The position numbers and the translations under genes are program-made. From positions 124,001 to 188,000 of the forward strand of contig NZ_JAHXPQ010000006.1 of NCBI RefSeq assembly GCF_019391655.1: a DNA stretch of 64,000 bases. Direction: 5' to 3'. The stretch's first letter is position 1. Every line of letters begins with the position of its first letter. This DNA comes from Mucilaginibacter rivuli (GTDB lineage: Bacteria; Bacteroidota; Bacteroidia; Sphingobacteriales; Sphingobacteriaceae). Of this stretch, positions 33,100-43,100 are shown one piece after another. The notes beneath the pieces were generated by a model. It saw only the letters and a list, made by a program, of their open reading frames with translations. It did not search any database and was not told where the DNA came from.

Positions 33100-34346
33100 T
33101 GATGAAAAAGATCAAATTCACCATCCGGATCAGTTTATTATTAGCGGTATTTATTGGCCCCGTTTACGGGCAAAAGAAAACGGCAAAGCCCGTTTCTGAA
33201 CGGCAGGTTTGGTTAAAATATATGGATGAGGTTGCACGGCCTATAATTTTCAACCTTGCCGAAAATCAATTGAAAGAGAAAATGCCCATGCTAATGTCTG
33301 ATCATATCGATAATAAGGTAAGCAGGGCAAAGGTGGGTTACCTGGAAGCTTTCGGACGAACATTAAGCGGAATTGCGCCATGGTTAGAACTTGAAGGCGG
33401 CGATGCTGATGAAACCAGTTTGCGTAACGAGTATCGAAAGCAAACGCTAAAAGCAATTGCCAACGCGGTTAACCCGGAAGCTAAAGATTACCTGCAATGG
33501 ACCGGCGGGCAACCTTTGGTTGATGCCTCTTTTTTTGCTTTAGGACTGGTACGCTCGCCCTGGCTTTGGCATCATTTGGATGAACACGTTCAAAAACAAG
33601 TGATAGATGCACTTATATCTACCCGTGCAACAGTTCCTGTTTACTCAAACTGGATACTTTTTTCGGGAATGATCGAAACCTTCTTTTGTAAATATGACCT
33701 TCCGTATGATCCGCTCAGGGTTGAATTTGGGGTTAAGGAATTTACCAAACACTGGTATGCTGGCGATGGGATGTATTCGGATGGTATGAATTTTCACCAG
33801 GATTATTATAACAGCATCGTAATCCAGCCCTACCTGTCGCTCATCTTAAAAGAGATCAACGCGAAAAAGAGATCATATCCAAATGAAGAAGAAAAACAAG
33901 TAAAAATAGGCCAGCGATATGCTGAAATACAAGAGCGTACGATCAACATGGATGGCACTTACCCTATAATTGGTCGCTCTATTGTTTACCGTGGTGGCGT
34001 TTTCCATCACCTGGCCAACATGGCATACTTACAACAACTGCCAGCCAGCCTTAAACCCGCACAGGTGCGCTGCGCGTTGGCGGCTGTGATAAAAAAGACC
34101 TTAGGCGCGCCCGCTACATTTTCTAAAGATGGCTGGCTGAGCATTGGGCTGTACGGCCCTCAGCCTTCATTGGCCGATGTTTATATTACCTCGGGTAGCT
34201 TATACATCTGCAGCGAGATATTTTTACCCCTTGGCCTGCCCGACACCAACGCTTTTTGGACAACGCCTGATGAGCCCTGGACAGCTGTTAAAGTTTGGAC
34301 CGGACAGGATACGCCGGCAGACCATGCTTTAGACATTAAAAACTAA
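33099..34346 (+). CDS. DUF2264 secreted glycosidase-like protein
   Basis: A 415-aa protein with an N-terminal signal peptide (about 1-25) and the DUF2264 core: AFGRTLSGIAPWLELEGG, WTGGQPLVDASFFALGLVRSP, NWILFSGMIETFF and GDGMYSDGMNFHQDYYNSIVIQP. The fold predicted from helix repeats is an (alpha/alpha)6 barrel. DUF2264 proteins are frequent in PULs; from memory some are assigned to a beta-glucuronidase family (GH154), and I cannot confirm that here. Placed among GH88, GH43 and GH2 glucuronidase genes, an exo-action on uronic or neutral side chains is likely. ATG-ATG at 33099/33102 leaves a one-codon ambiguity. Confidence 0.88.
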   Translation: MMKKIKFTIRISLLLAVFIGPVYGQKKTAKPVSERQVWLKYMDEVARPIIFNLAENQLKEKMPMLMSDHIDNKVSRAKVGYLEAFGRTLSGIAPWLELEGGDADETSLRNEYRKQTLKAIANAVNPEAKDYLQWTGGQPLVDASFFALGLVRSPWLWHHLDEHVQKQVIDALISTRATVPVYSNWILFSGMIETFFCKYDLPYDPLRVEFGVKEFTKHWYAGDGMYSDGMNFHQDYYNSIVIQPYLSLILKEINAKKRSYPNEEEKQVKIGQRYAEIQERTINMDGTYPIIGRSIVYRGGVFHHLANMAYLQQLPASLKPAQVRCALAAVIKKTLGAPATFSKDGWLSIGLYGPQPSLADVYITSGSLYICSEIFLPLGLPDTNAFWTTPDEPWTAVKVWTGQDTPADHALDIKN

Positions 34347-34368
34347 TGAACTATTTAAAGTGAAACGT

Positions 34369-35469
34369 ATGAAGTACCAATTGGCCTTTTTGTTCCTTAT
34401 CCTGTTTGGGGCAGCCTACGCGCAGCAAAAAAATAAAGATTTTACGCCGGGCACACTTTGGCCCGACGATAAAGGAGTGCATATTAATGCCCACGGTGGT
34501 GGTTTGCTTTATAAAGGTGGAATATACTATTGGTTTGGAGAGCACAAAATTGCCGGCGGAGCAGGCAACCGGGCAATGGTTGGGGTGCATTGCTATTCAT
34601 CTAAAGACCTGTACAACTGGAAAGATGAAGGCATCGCGTTAAGCGTATCAGAAGACCCGGCAAATGATATTGCAAAGGGCTGCATACTGGAAAGGCCAAA
34701 AGTTGTGTACAACGCTAAAACAAAAAAATATGTAATGTGGTTCCACCTGGAGTTGCTTGGCCAGGGTTATAAAGCCGCCCGCGCGGGTGTGGCAACCAGT
34801 AATAAAGTTACCGGGCCTTATACTTTTGTAAAAAGCTACAGGCCAAATGCAGGCTTTCAGCCGTATTATCCTCCCGGTACCGATAAGGCTGAAATTTTGG
34901 ATTGCGCTCAGCCGAAGAATAAGAGCGAAGGCTTTTTCTGTCGCGATGTGCCGGGTGGACAGATGGCCCGGGATATGAACGTTTTTATTGATGACGATGG
35001 CAAGGCTTACCATATTTTTTCGGCTGAAGAGAATTTCACACTGGATGTTGCCGAAATGACTGACGATTATACCGGGCATACCGGTAAATTCTCAAGGGTA
35101 TATGCAGGCCACCAAACTGAGGCTCCGGCAATTTTTAAGCGAAACGGTATTTATTATATGATAGGCTCGGGTACTACAGGCTGGGCGCCTAACCCTGCAC
35201 GCTGGTTTACTGCTAAATCTATTTATGGTCCATGGACCTATCACGGCAACCCTTGCGTTGGCAAAGGCGCCGAAATAACTTTTGGTGGGCAAAGCACTTA
35301 TGTGTTGCCGGTAACGGGTAAAAAAAACGCCTTTATTTTTATTGCAGATAAATGGACACCTAAAGACGCTATTGACGGGCGTTACCTGTGGCTACCTATC
35401 ACTTTTAAAGGCGATGATATTGAGATTAGTTGGGTAGATAAATGGAACCTTGATGTATTTAATAAATAA
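34369..35469 (+). CDS. Exo-beta-1,3-galactanase (GH43 subfamily 24 type)
   Basis: A 366-aa secreted enzyme (signal MKYQLAFLFLILFGAAYAQ) predicted to release galactose from the beta-1,3-galactan backbone of type II arabinogalactan, bypassing side chains. It follows characterized fungal GH43_24 closely: INAHGGGLLYKGGIYYWFGEHK (39-60), ILERPKVVYNAKTKKYVMWFH and TTGWAPNPARWF. Glu251 (in TEAPAIFK) matches the acid, Glu109 the third acidic residue and Gln308 (in GGQSTY) the unusual base-position Gln; the ordinary GH43 base Asp is absent, as in this subfamily. A GTG at 34360 could add three residues. It is the clearest clue to the substrate of the locus. Confidence 0.9.
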   Translation: MKYQLAFLFLILFGAAYAQQKNKDFTPGTLWPDDKGVHINAHGGGLLYKGGIYYWFGEHKIAGGAGNRAMVGVHCYSSKDLYNWKDEGIALSVSEDPANDIAKGCILERPKVVYNAKTKKYVMWFHLELLGQGYKAARAGVATSNKVTGPYTFVKSYRPNAGFQPYYPPGTDKAEILDCAQPKNKSEGFFCRDVPGGQMARDMNVFIDDDGKAYHIFSAEENFTLDVAEMTDDYTGHTGKFSRVYAGHQTEAPAIFKRNGIYYMIGSGTTGWAPNPARWFTAKSIYGPWTYHGNPCVGKGAEITFGGQSTYVLPVTGKKNAFIFIADKWTPKDAIDGRYLWLPITFKGDDIEISWVDKWNLDVFNK

Positions 35470-37316
35470 TGAAAAGAATATTTTTAACAACATGCTGGCT
35501 GCTTTTATTCGCAAGCTCATTTGCACAAGAAAGCCTGATCACTTCCATTGGTAACCGGAAAGCGCTATCGCTCAACGGAGCCTGGCAATATATTGTTGAT
35601 CCTTATGAAACGGGCTTTTACGATTACCGTTTTAAGGAATTAAAGGAAAATAATGGCGATGCTTATTGGAATACCGATGTGCAGAAAAACAAGACCGAAA
35701 AAAAGGAACACGGATATATTGATAAATATACCATCCAGGTGCCCGGCGCCTGGAACCATCAAAAGCCCGAGTTTCTGTATTATGAAGGTACTATCTGGTA
35801 TAAAAAATCTTTCGATTATCATCGCGAAAACTCCAACAGCAATTATTACCTGTATTTTGGTGCTGTAAATTACCGCGCAGATGTTTACCTGAACGGCAAA
35901 AAGTTAGGAATGCATATTGGCGGGTTTACACCGTTTAACTTTGCTATACCCGATAGCTTGCTGAAAGAAAAGGGAAACTTTCTTGTTGTGAAAGTAGACA
36001 ATAAACGTGGTGCCGACGAAGTGCCGACCCTTAATACAGATTGGTGGAACTATGGCGGTATTACCCGCGATGTTAAGGTTGTAGAAGTTCCAACCGGCTT
36101 TATACAAGACTTTGTTATCCAATTAAAAAAGCCTGTACCGGGTGCAATCCCTGCAGTTACACCTGATGCAGAGGGCTGGGTAAAGTCAAAAAACATAAAG
36201 GCCGGCGAGATCATCACGATTAACATTCCCGAGTTAAAATTCAAAAAACAGCTGGCAGCTACGGGTGATATTACTCCAATAAATTTCAAACTTCCTAAAA
36301 TCAAACTTTGGTCGCCGGAACACCCTAAACTATACCATGTAAGCGTTTCGGCTGGTGCCGATGTGGTGGATGATCAGATCGGGTTCCGCACCATTGAAGC
36401 CTTTGGAAAACAGGTACTATTAAATGGTAAGCCAATATTTATGCGAGGCATTTGTATCCACGGCGAAATACCACAGGATGTTAGACGTGCGGTTGGCCCG
36501 GATGATGCCAAACAACTCTTAAACCAGGCCCGGGAATTAGGCTGTAATATGGTTAGGCTGGCGCATTACCCACATGATGAGGCGATCACCCGCCTAGCCG
36601 ATTCCCTTGGGATATTGGTATGGTCGGAGATCCCGGTGTATTGGACCATCAATTTTGGTAGCAATGCAGTATTAAATAAAGCCAAAGCACAATTGCAGGA
36701 AATGATCACCCGCGACCATAACCGAGCTTCTATCATTATCTGGTCTGTAGGAAACGAAACACCGATAAGCCAAACCAGGACTGATTTTATGCACAGTTTG
36801 ATCACAAAAGCAAAAGAGTTGGATAATACACGTATGATATCTGCAGCCCTTGAAGTGAACTATGCCTCGCTTAAAAATGTGAACGTGGTTGACGATCCCT
36901 TGGGCGAATTTGTTGACCTGGTTGCCTTTAACGAATATTTAGGCTGGTATGGCGGCCTGCCCGACCAATGCCGCAAAACCAGCTGGAGCACGCCTTATAA
37001 TAAACCTTTATTCATCAGCGAAACAGGAGGCGGTGCAAAAGGCGGTTTTCATGCCGATTCGCTTACCCGCTTTAGCGAAGAATACCAGGAATGGTATTTT
37101 AAAGAGCAGGTAGCCATGCTGAAACGTATGCCCGATAATTTTGTAGGTATTACGCCATGGGTGTTAAATGATTTCCGTTCGCCAAAACGAAATAATCCTG
37201 TATACCAGGAAGGATGGAACCGCAAGGGTTTGTATGATGATAAGGGGAACAAGAAAAAGGCCTTTTACATTATGCAGAACTATTATAACGAAATGAAAAC
37301 CAAAACATCAAAATAA
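35469..37316 (+). CDS. GH2 beta-glucuronidase
   Basis: A 615-aa secreted enzyme (signal to about residue 20) with the GH2 jelly-roll (25-205), immunoglobulin-like (205-310) and TIM-barrel (310-610) domains. The acid/base is Glu430 in WSVGNETP and the nucleophile Glu518 in FISETGGG. NRKG at 584-587 matches the N-x-K-G motif that binds the carboxylate of glucuronate in beta-glucuronidases and separates them from beta-galactosidases. It likely removes terminal beta-GlcA, which caps beta-1,6-galactan side chains of arabinogalactan. Start and previous stop overlap by 1 bp. Confidence in glucuronidase specificity is good but rests on one motif. Confidence 0.9.
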   Translation: MKRIFLTTCWLLLFASSFAQESLITSIGNRKALSLNGAWQYIVDPYETGFYDYRFKELKENNGDAYWNTDVQKNKTEKKEHGYIDKYTIQVPGAWNHQKPEFLYYEGTIWYKKSFDYHRENSNSNYYLYFGAVNYRADVYLNGKKLGMHIGGFTPFNFAIPDSLLKEKGNFLVVKVDNKRGADEVPTLNTDWWNYGGITRDVKVVEVPTGFIQDFVIQLKKPVPGAIPAVTPDAEGWVKSKNIKAGEIITINIPELKFKKQLAATGDITPINFKLPKIKLWSPEHPKLYHVSVSAGADVVDDQIGFRTIEAFGKQVLLNGKPIFMRGICIHGEIPQDVRRAVGPDDAKQLLNQARELGCNMVRLAHYPHDEAITRLADSLGILVWSEIPVYWTINFGSNAVLNKAKAQLQEMITRDHNRASIIIWSVGNETPISQTRTDFMHSLITKAKELDNTRMISAALEVNYASLKNVNVVDDPLGEFVDLVAFNEYLGWYGGLPDQCRKTSWSTPYNKPLFISETGGGAKGGFHADSLTRFSEEYQEWYFKEQVAMLKRMPDNFVGITPWVLNDFRSPKRNNPVYQEGWNRKGLYDDKGNKKKAFYIMQNYYNEMKTKTSK

Positions 37317-37324
37317 TAAACCGA

Positions 37325-39163
37325 ATGAAGAGAGATAACATGTTAAATAAAAAATTCTTAAAACTGTTAGCCTGTTTAGTGCTGGCAGGTAGCTTATACG
37401 CACAAGCCCAAACCAAACACAGTTTTAGTTTTGGCGACCAGGACTTTATGCTGGACGGAAAACCTTTCCAGATGATCAGCGGGGAAATGCATTACCCCAG
37501 AGTGCCGCGCGAAGCATGGCGCGCACGTATGAAAATGGCGAAAGCAATGGGCTTAAATACTATAGGCACTTATGTTTTTTGGAACCTGCATGAGCCACAA
37601 AAAGGCAAATTTGATTTTTCGGGCAATAATGATGTAGCCGAATTTGTAAAAATAGCGCAACAGGAAGGTTTGTGGGTGATCCTTCGCCCAAGCCCTTATG
37701 TGTGCGCTGAATGGGAGTTTGGAGGTTACCCCTACTGGCTGCAAAACGAAAAAGGCCTCATCGTTCGCAGCAAGGAGAAACAATATTTGGATGAATACCG
37801 GAAGTACATTATCGAGATAGGCAAACAATTGGCCCCCCTGCAAATTAACCATGGCGGTAATATTCTGATGGTTCAGATCGAAAATGAATATGGCTCGTAC
37901 GCCGCCGATAAAGAATATTTAACGATCAACGAATCGCTGTTTAAAGAAGCCGGTTTTGATGGTTTGCTTTATACCTGCGACCCGGCAAACGATGTAGCCA
38001 AAGGCCATTTACCTGGTTTATTACCTGCTGTTAACGGTATTGACAATCCCGCAAAGGTGAAAAAACTGGTGAATGATAATCACGGCGGTAAAGGCCCGTA
38101 TTATATTGCCGAGTGGTACCCCGCATGGTTTGACTGGTGGGGAACAAAGCACCATACTGTACCGGCATCTAAGTATGTAGGCCCTCTTGACTCTGTTTTA
38201 ACAGCAGGTATTTCTATCAATATGTACATGTTTCATGGCGGTACAACGCGTGGCTTTATGAATGGTGCAAATTATAAAGATACTTCGCCTTACGAACCGC
38301 AAACCAGCAGTTATGATTACGATGCCCCGCTTGACGAGGCAGGCAATGCTACTGCAAAATTTATGGCTTTCAGAAATGTAATAGCGAAACATTTACCACC
38401 AGGGACAAATTTACCCGAAGTACCTGCAGCCAAACCAAGCATGGCTATAGAAAGCATCAAGCTAACAGGCTCCGGAGCATTAACAGAAAACCTACCTGTT
38501 GCACGTAAAAGCGAACATCCGCTAACTTTCGAAGATATGAACCAGGATTACGGTTATGTACTTTACCGTACCACTTTAGAAAACGCCAAAAGCGGAGTAT
38601 TGAAGATTTCGGCCCTGCGTGATTACGCAATCATTATGCTTAATGGTAAAAGGGCGGGAATACTGGACAGGCGATTGAAGCAGGATAGTTTAGCGATAAC
38701 GATACCTGCAGGAACAGTGACCCTTGATATTCTGGTTGAGAATATGGGCAGGATCAATTTCGGTAAATACCTTTTAGAAAATAAAAAGGGCATTACCAAA
38801 CAAGTGATGTTGGGTGGTAAAGAACTATTGGGCTGGAATATGTATAGCCTACCCTTTTCAGATGTATCCAAATTAAAATATAAAATGACCGATACTGACG
38901 CGCCTGTTGTTAAAAAGGGAGCTTTTGAACTGACTACTATTGCCGATACCTACCTGGATATGCGCAAATGGGGCAAAGGTGTGGTTTGGATAAACGGGCA
39001 TAATCTTGGTAAGTACTGGAGCATTGGCGCACAGCAAACCTTATATGTACCTGCGGAATGGTTAAAAAAAGGAAATAATGAAGTAGTGGTGCTTGAATTA
39101 CTGAAAAGTGACCAAAATGAATTATCATCACTTTCAAAACCGATATTGGATCTGCAACAATAA
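37325..39163 (+). CDS. GH35 beta-galactosidase
   Basis: A 612-aa secreted enzyme (signal peptide about 6-28; an alternative start at 37340 drops five residues). The TIM barrel has the GH35 hallmarks: ISGEMHYPRVPREAWRARM (51-69), GTYVFWNLHEPQKGKFDF, acid/base Glu188 in VQIENEYGSY and nucleophile Glu263 in YIAEWYPAWFDWWG. Jelly-roll domains follow, including WGKGVVWINGHNLGKYWSIG. It would remove terminal beta-galactose from arabinogalactan side chains. It is 8 bp after the GH2 gene. Confidence 0.95.
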   Translation: MKRDNMLNKKFLKLLACLVLAGSLYAQAQTKHSFSFGDQDFMLDGKPFQMISGEMHYPRVPREAWRARMKMAKAMGLNTIGTYVFWNLHEPQKGKFDFSGNNDVAEFVKIAQQEGLWVILRPSPYVCAEWEFGGYPYWLQNEKGLIVRSKEKQYLDEYRKYIIEIGKQLAPLQINHGGNILMVQIENEYGSYAADKEYLTINESLFKEAGFDGLLYTCDPANDVAKGHLPGLLPAVNGIDNPAKVKKLVNDNHGGKGPYYIAEWYPAWFDWWGTKHHTVPASKYVGPLDSVLTAGISINMYMFHGGTTRGFMNGANYKDTSPYEPQTSSYDYDAPLDEAGNATAKFMAFRNVIAKHLPPGTNLPEVPAAKPSMAIESIKLTGSGALTENLPVARKSEHPLTFEDMNQDYGYVLYRTTLENAKSGVLKISALRDYAIIMLNGKRAGILDRRLKQDSLAITIPAGTVTLDILVENMGRINFGKYLLENKKGITKQVMLGGKELLGWNMYSLPFSDVSKLKYKMTDTDAPVVKKGAFELTTIADTYLDMRKWGKGVVWINGHNLGKYWSIGAQQTLYVPAEWLKKGNNEVVVLELLKSDQNELSSLSKPILDLQQ

Positions 39164-39209
39164 TGATCCGGATGAAATTAATGCGGGCAATGATTATGTT
39201 TGAATTACT

Positions 39210-40064
39210 ATGAGTTTAAAAATTGCGTTATGTGCATTCGTATTTTGTGGTCTTTCACAATATGTTGATGGGCAATCCAAAAACCCAACGAATGACTTAC
39301 CGGGTTATCATTTAGTTTGGTCGGATGAGTTTAATAAAGATGGTCATCCCGATACAGCAAACTGGAGTTTTGAAACCGGCTTTAAACGTAACCACGAATT
39401 GCAATGGTATCAGCAGGATAATGCCTTTTGTAAAGGTGGGTTGTGCATTATCGAAGCAAAACGGGTGCATCTGCCTAATCCAAATTATGTAGCCGGGAGC
39501 ACCGATTGGCGAACCAACAGGGAGTTTATCGATTATACATCAACCAGTATGAACACCCACAAAAAGCATAACTGGCAATATGGGCGTTTTATTATGCGTG
39601 CCCGGATAGATATTGACGCCGGTTTATGGCCAGCCTTCTGGACTTTGGGCGAACACAAACCATGGCCATCCAGCGGCGAAGTAGATATTATGGAATATTA
39701 CCGTGGCAAGCTCTTGGCCAATGTTATTTTTGGAACCAACAGGCAATATAAGGCGGTGTATAATAGTTCTGCAAAACCAGTTGTTGATTTTGGCGCTGAG
39801 TGGAGCAAAGCATTCCACGTATGGGAGATGGATTGGGACGAAACAGGCATCAGGCTATACGTGGATGGCTTACTTTTAAAGGATGCGAAGATGCAGGATA
39901 TTATAAACCAGGATGGCAGCAATTTTAACCCATTTATGCAGGAGCATTACATATTGCTCGACCTGGCTTTAGGCGGAGATAATGGCGGAGACCCTACCCC
40001 AACTCAATTCCCCAGAACGTTTGCCATTGATTATGTAAGGGTTTATCAAAAAAACCACCCTTAA
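39210..40064 (+). CDS. GH16 endo-glycanase, probable endo-beta-1,3-galactanase or glucanase
   Basis: A 284-aa secreted beta-jelly-roll enzyme (signal to about residue 21). The GH16 catalytic motif ExDxxE is intact as GEVDIMEY, with nucleophile Glu157, Asp159 and acid/base Glu162. Conserved WSDEFN (37-42) and WPAFWTLGE flank the cleft. GH16 members cut beta-1,3- or beta-1,4-glucans or galactans; beside a GH43_24 exo-galactanase, an endo-beta-1,3-galactanase (arabinogalactan-initiating) is most plausible. It is the last gene of the plus-strand enzyme operon. A lipobox is not seen, so it may be periplasmic or released. Confidence 0.9.
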   Translation: MSLKIALCAFVFCGLSQYVDGQSKNPTNDLPGYHLVWSDEFNKDGHPDTANWSFETGFKRNHELQWYQQDNAFCKGGLCIIEAKRVHLPNPNYVAGSTDWRTNREFIDYTSTSMNTHKKHNWQYGRFIMRARIDIDAGLWPAFWTLGEHKPWPSSGEVDIMEYYRGKLLANVIFGTNRQYKAVYNSSAKPVVDFGAEWSKAFHVWEMDWDETGIRLYVDGLLLKDAKMQDIINQDGSNFNPFMQEHYILLDLALGGDNGGDPTPTQFPRTFAIDYVRVYQKNHP

Positions 40065-40072
40065 ACCCATAC

Positions 40073-40112
40073 AAAAAGTAAAGAAGTAGCCTGTGCTACT
40101 TCTTTACTTTTT
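40073..40112. terminator. Bidirectional terminator overlapping the HTCS stop
   Basis: AAAAAGTAAAGAAGTAGC (40073-40090) pairs perfectly with its complement (40095-40112) around CTGT. It ends the GH16 operon and the HTCS gene. The last codons and stop (TAG, 40098-40096) of the HTCS lie inside the stem. Confidence 0.9.
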
Positions 40113-43100
40113 CGGGTGTATTTTGGAAATTAACACGGTGTTTTTTGATAAATTCGGATGGATTAAGGCCAAACTGTTTGTTAAAGTTCTCCCTAAAATA
40201 TTTCACATCGCTAAAGCCTACCCTAAAGGCAGCTTCGTTAACATTGCAATTAGTTTCGATTAACAACTCAGCCGATTTACGGAGCCGTACAAAACGGATA
40301 AAGCCATTGATGGATTGCCCTGTTACATTTTTGATCTTTTTGTAAAGGTTTGAATAGCTCATCCCCATTTTATCGGCTATGGTATTCACATCCAGCACCG
40401 GGTCGAGCAGGGAGTTCTCAATGATATCGATACACTTATACAAAAACTGTTTGTTCTCTTCAGAAATGTTGCGGCTATTGTTTTTGCGTGTAACCTCATT
40501 AAAAAAGTAATGCTGAAGCTCTTTTTTATTTTTGATAATACCCTTAACCCTCGCCACAAGGAGGTCTTTATCAAAAGGCTTGCTTAAAAAATCTACCGCG
40601 CCCTCTTCAATCCCTTGTAATTTCATCTCAGGGGCTTGTTCGCCTGTTAAAAGGATGATGGGGATATGGCTAAGCTGTGAATCTTGTTTAACGAGGCGGC
40701 AAAGTTCTAAACCGGTAAGGTTTGGCATGTTGATATCGCTGATCACTACGTCGGGGAGCACTTTTCTGATCAGGTCTAATCCAATCGCTCCATTTTCCGC
40801 TTCATAAACGGTATAATCCCGTTCAAATATTTTTTTAATGTAATCGCGAATATCCACATCATCATCTATAACCAGAATGGACTGTGCGGTTGATATCATC
40901 AATTCGATATCGTTTGCAACAGGTTCTTCAGGCGCAACCGCTTCCGTCGAGTCGGCATCGATCAATTCTTCAACATAAGAATTTTTGCCCGGTGTAGTTT
41001 CCACCATTTGGTAGCCCGCCAGGTGAGCATTACCTTTTGGCAGGCACAATACAAATGTAGTTCCCTCGCCCGAAGTACTGTGGAAAGTGATGGTTCCTTT
41101 ATGTAGTTCGATAAAGTTTTTAACCAGGTAAAGGCCAATACCAAAACCGGTTTTGAGCGAACTCGGATCTTTCACCTGGTAAAATTTATCGAACAATTTT
41201 TCGCCAACATCGGCAGATATCCCAATGCCACTATCAGCTATTTCGAAATATACCGATTCATTATCTTGCTTTACCGTAACTGTGATATTGCCATTTTGTG
41301 GTGTAAATTTTATCGCGTTCGAAATCAGGTTGAACAAAGCGATCTCGATCTTTTCGCGATCAGCAAATATTTCAATTTCGGGTTCGGTGCTTTCAAAAGT
41401 ATAATTAATGAGTTTAATTTTAGCCTGGTGAGTAAAGCAGTTATATATTTCGCGGCAAACGTCGGTAAAATTGAGTACACTAACCTTAACATCGGCATTT
41501 TCACTTTCAGATTTGCGGAACATGAGCAACTGATCAACCAAACCAAGCAGGCGGCTGGCATTACGATATACGATATTAAGTTCGTCGCCCGGAGCTTTAT
41601 GCAGCTTCAACATATCTTTGATCGGGTTGATGATCAATGTAAGTGGTGTACGAAACTCGTGTGATACGTTGGTAAAAAAGGAAAGTTTGCGTTCGTTAGC
41701 TTCTTTCTCCTGCTCAACCTTTAGGTTAGCGATAGTGACTTCGTACTTCAAGCGTGTTTGCCTGATGCGATACAGCCATATCCAGTAAACTATGGTACTT
41801 ACAGAGCATATATAAAACAGGTATGCCCACCATGTACGGTACCAGGGTGGCAACACAGTAATACGCAACACATAGGGTTTGCTCCATATACCCTGCGTAT
41901 CGGTTGATTTGATTTTAAGCACATAATGACCTTCGTTCAACCGGCTAAAGTATGCGGTTTTAAGTTTGCCAACATAATTCCAGTTGTGATCCCAATTTTC
42001 AAGGTAATAAGCATAGTTTATCTTTTCGGGATACGAATATTCCAGTGCGGTATAGCTTAGTGCCAGCGATGCCTGATCATATGGGATCTCGATCTCTTTC
42101 AACGCATTTAAGGGTTGGTGGGCCGAATAATCGGCATTATCAGCTACCGACACGTTATTTATTTTAAAATCGGTTAGCAATAAGGTAGGAACATGTACGT
42201 ATGCTGCCACTTTTGTGGGATTGAAAAGACTGAGGCCTTTTATACCTCCAAAAATCATTTCCCCTGAACTGAGGCGCAGCGCGGCACCATAAAGAAATTG
42301 GTTGCTCTGCAAACCATCCGAAGCAAAATAATTGGTAAATTTTCCGGTAGCTGTATTAAGGTTAGCCAACCCGTGGTACGTGCTGCACCACAGGTTATTT
42401 CGTTCGTCTACCAAAATAGTGAGCACGGAGTTGCTCGGTAATCCATCGGTACTTGTATAGCGTTTAAAACGCCCCGTAGCAGGTTCAAATTTTAATAAGC
42501 CCCCGCCTTCGGTACCAACCCATAGTTGCCCGTTATGATCTTCAGTAATAGCACGTATAGCCTGTCCTACAAAAAAAGATTTATGTTTTCTTTTAATGGG
42601 GTCTAATAAAATCAAGCGTCTGTAATCGCCACCCCACATTCTTCCTGAATGGTCAACATACAGGGCGTGGATATCAGCTAATCCGGGGTCAAGCACTTCA
42701 AAGCGATCACTCGCGCGGTTGTAATGGTATATTGTTCCGCCCCAGGTGCTTCCCGCCCAAAGGTTATGCGCGTTGTCTTCGTATAAGTTCCAAAAGTTTT
42801 TTTCTTCAATGTTTGTACCCGGCTTTAGGCAGGTATAATGTTTAAATGCTCCCGACTTTTTATCAAGTGCATCAATTCCCCCGTTAAAGGTGGCTGTCCA
42901 TATCTTGTTTTGGTAATCTTTAACTATACTCACCACAAAATTGCTGCCTACGGTACCGGCGCCCGGGTGGGGATAACTGGAAAATGTATCCGTTTTACGG
43001 TTCCAGTAAGAGAGTCCGCTACCGTCAAAACCAACCCAAACATTATGCAGTTCGTCCTCGCAAAAAGAACGGACAAAATTATTGGGGATGCCATACTTAT

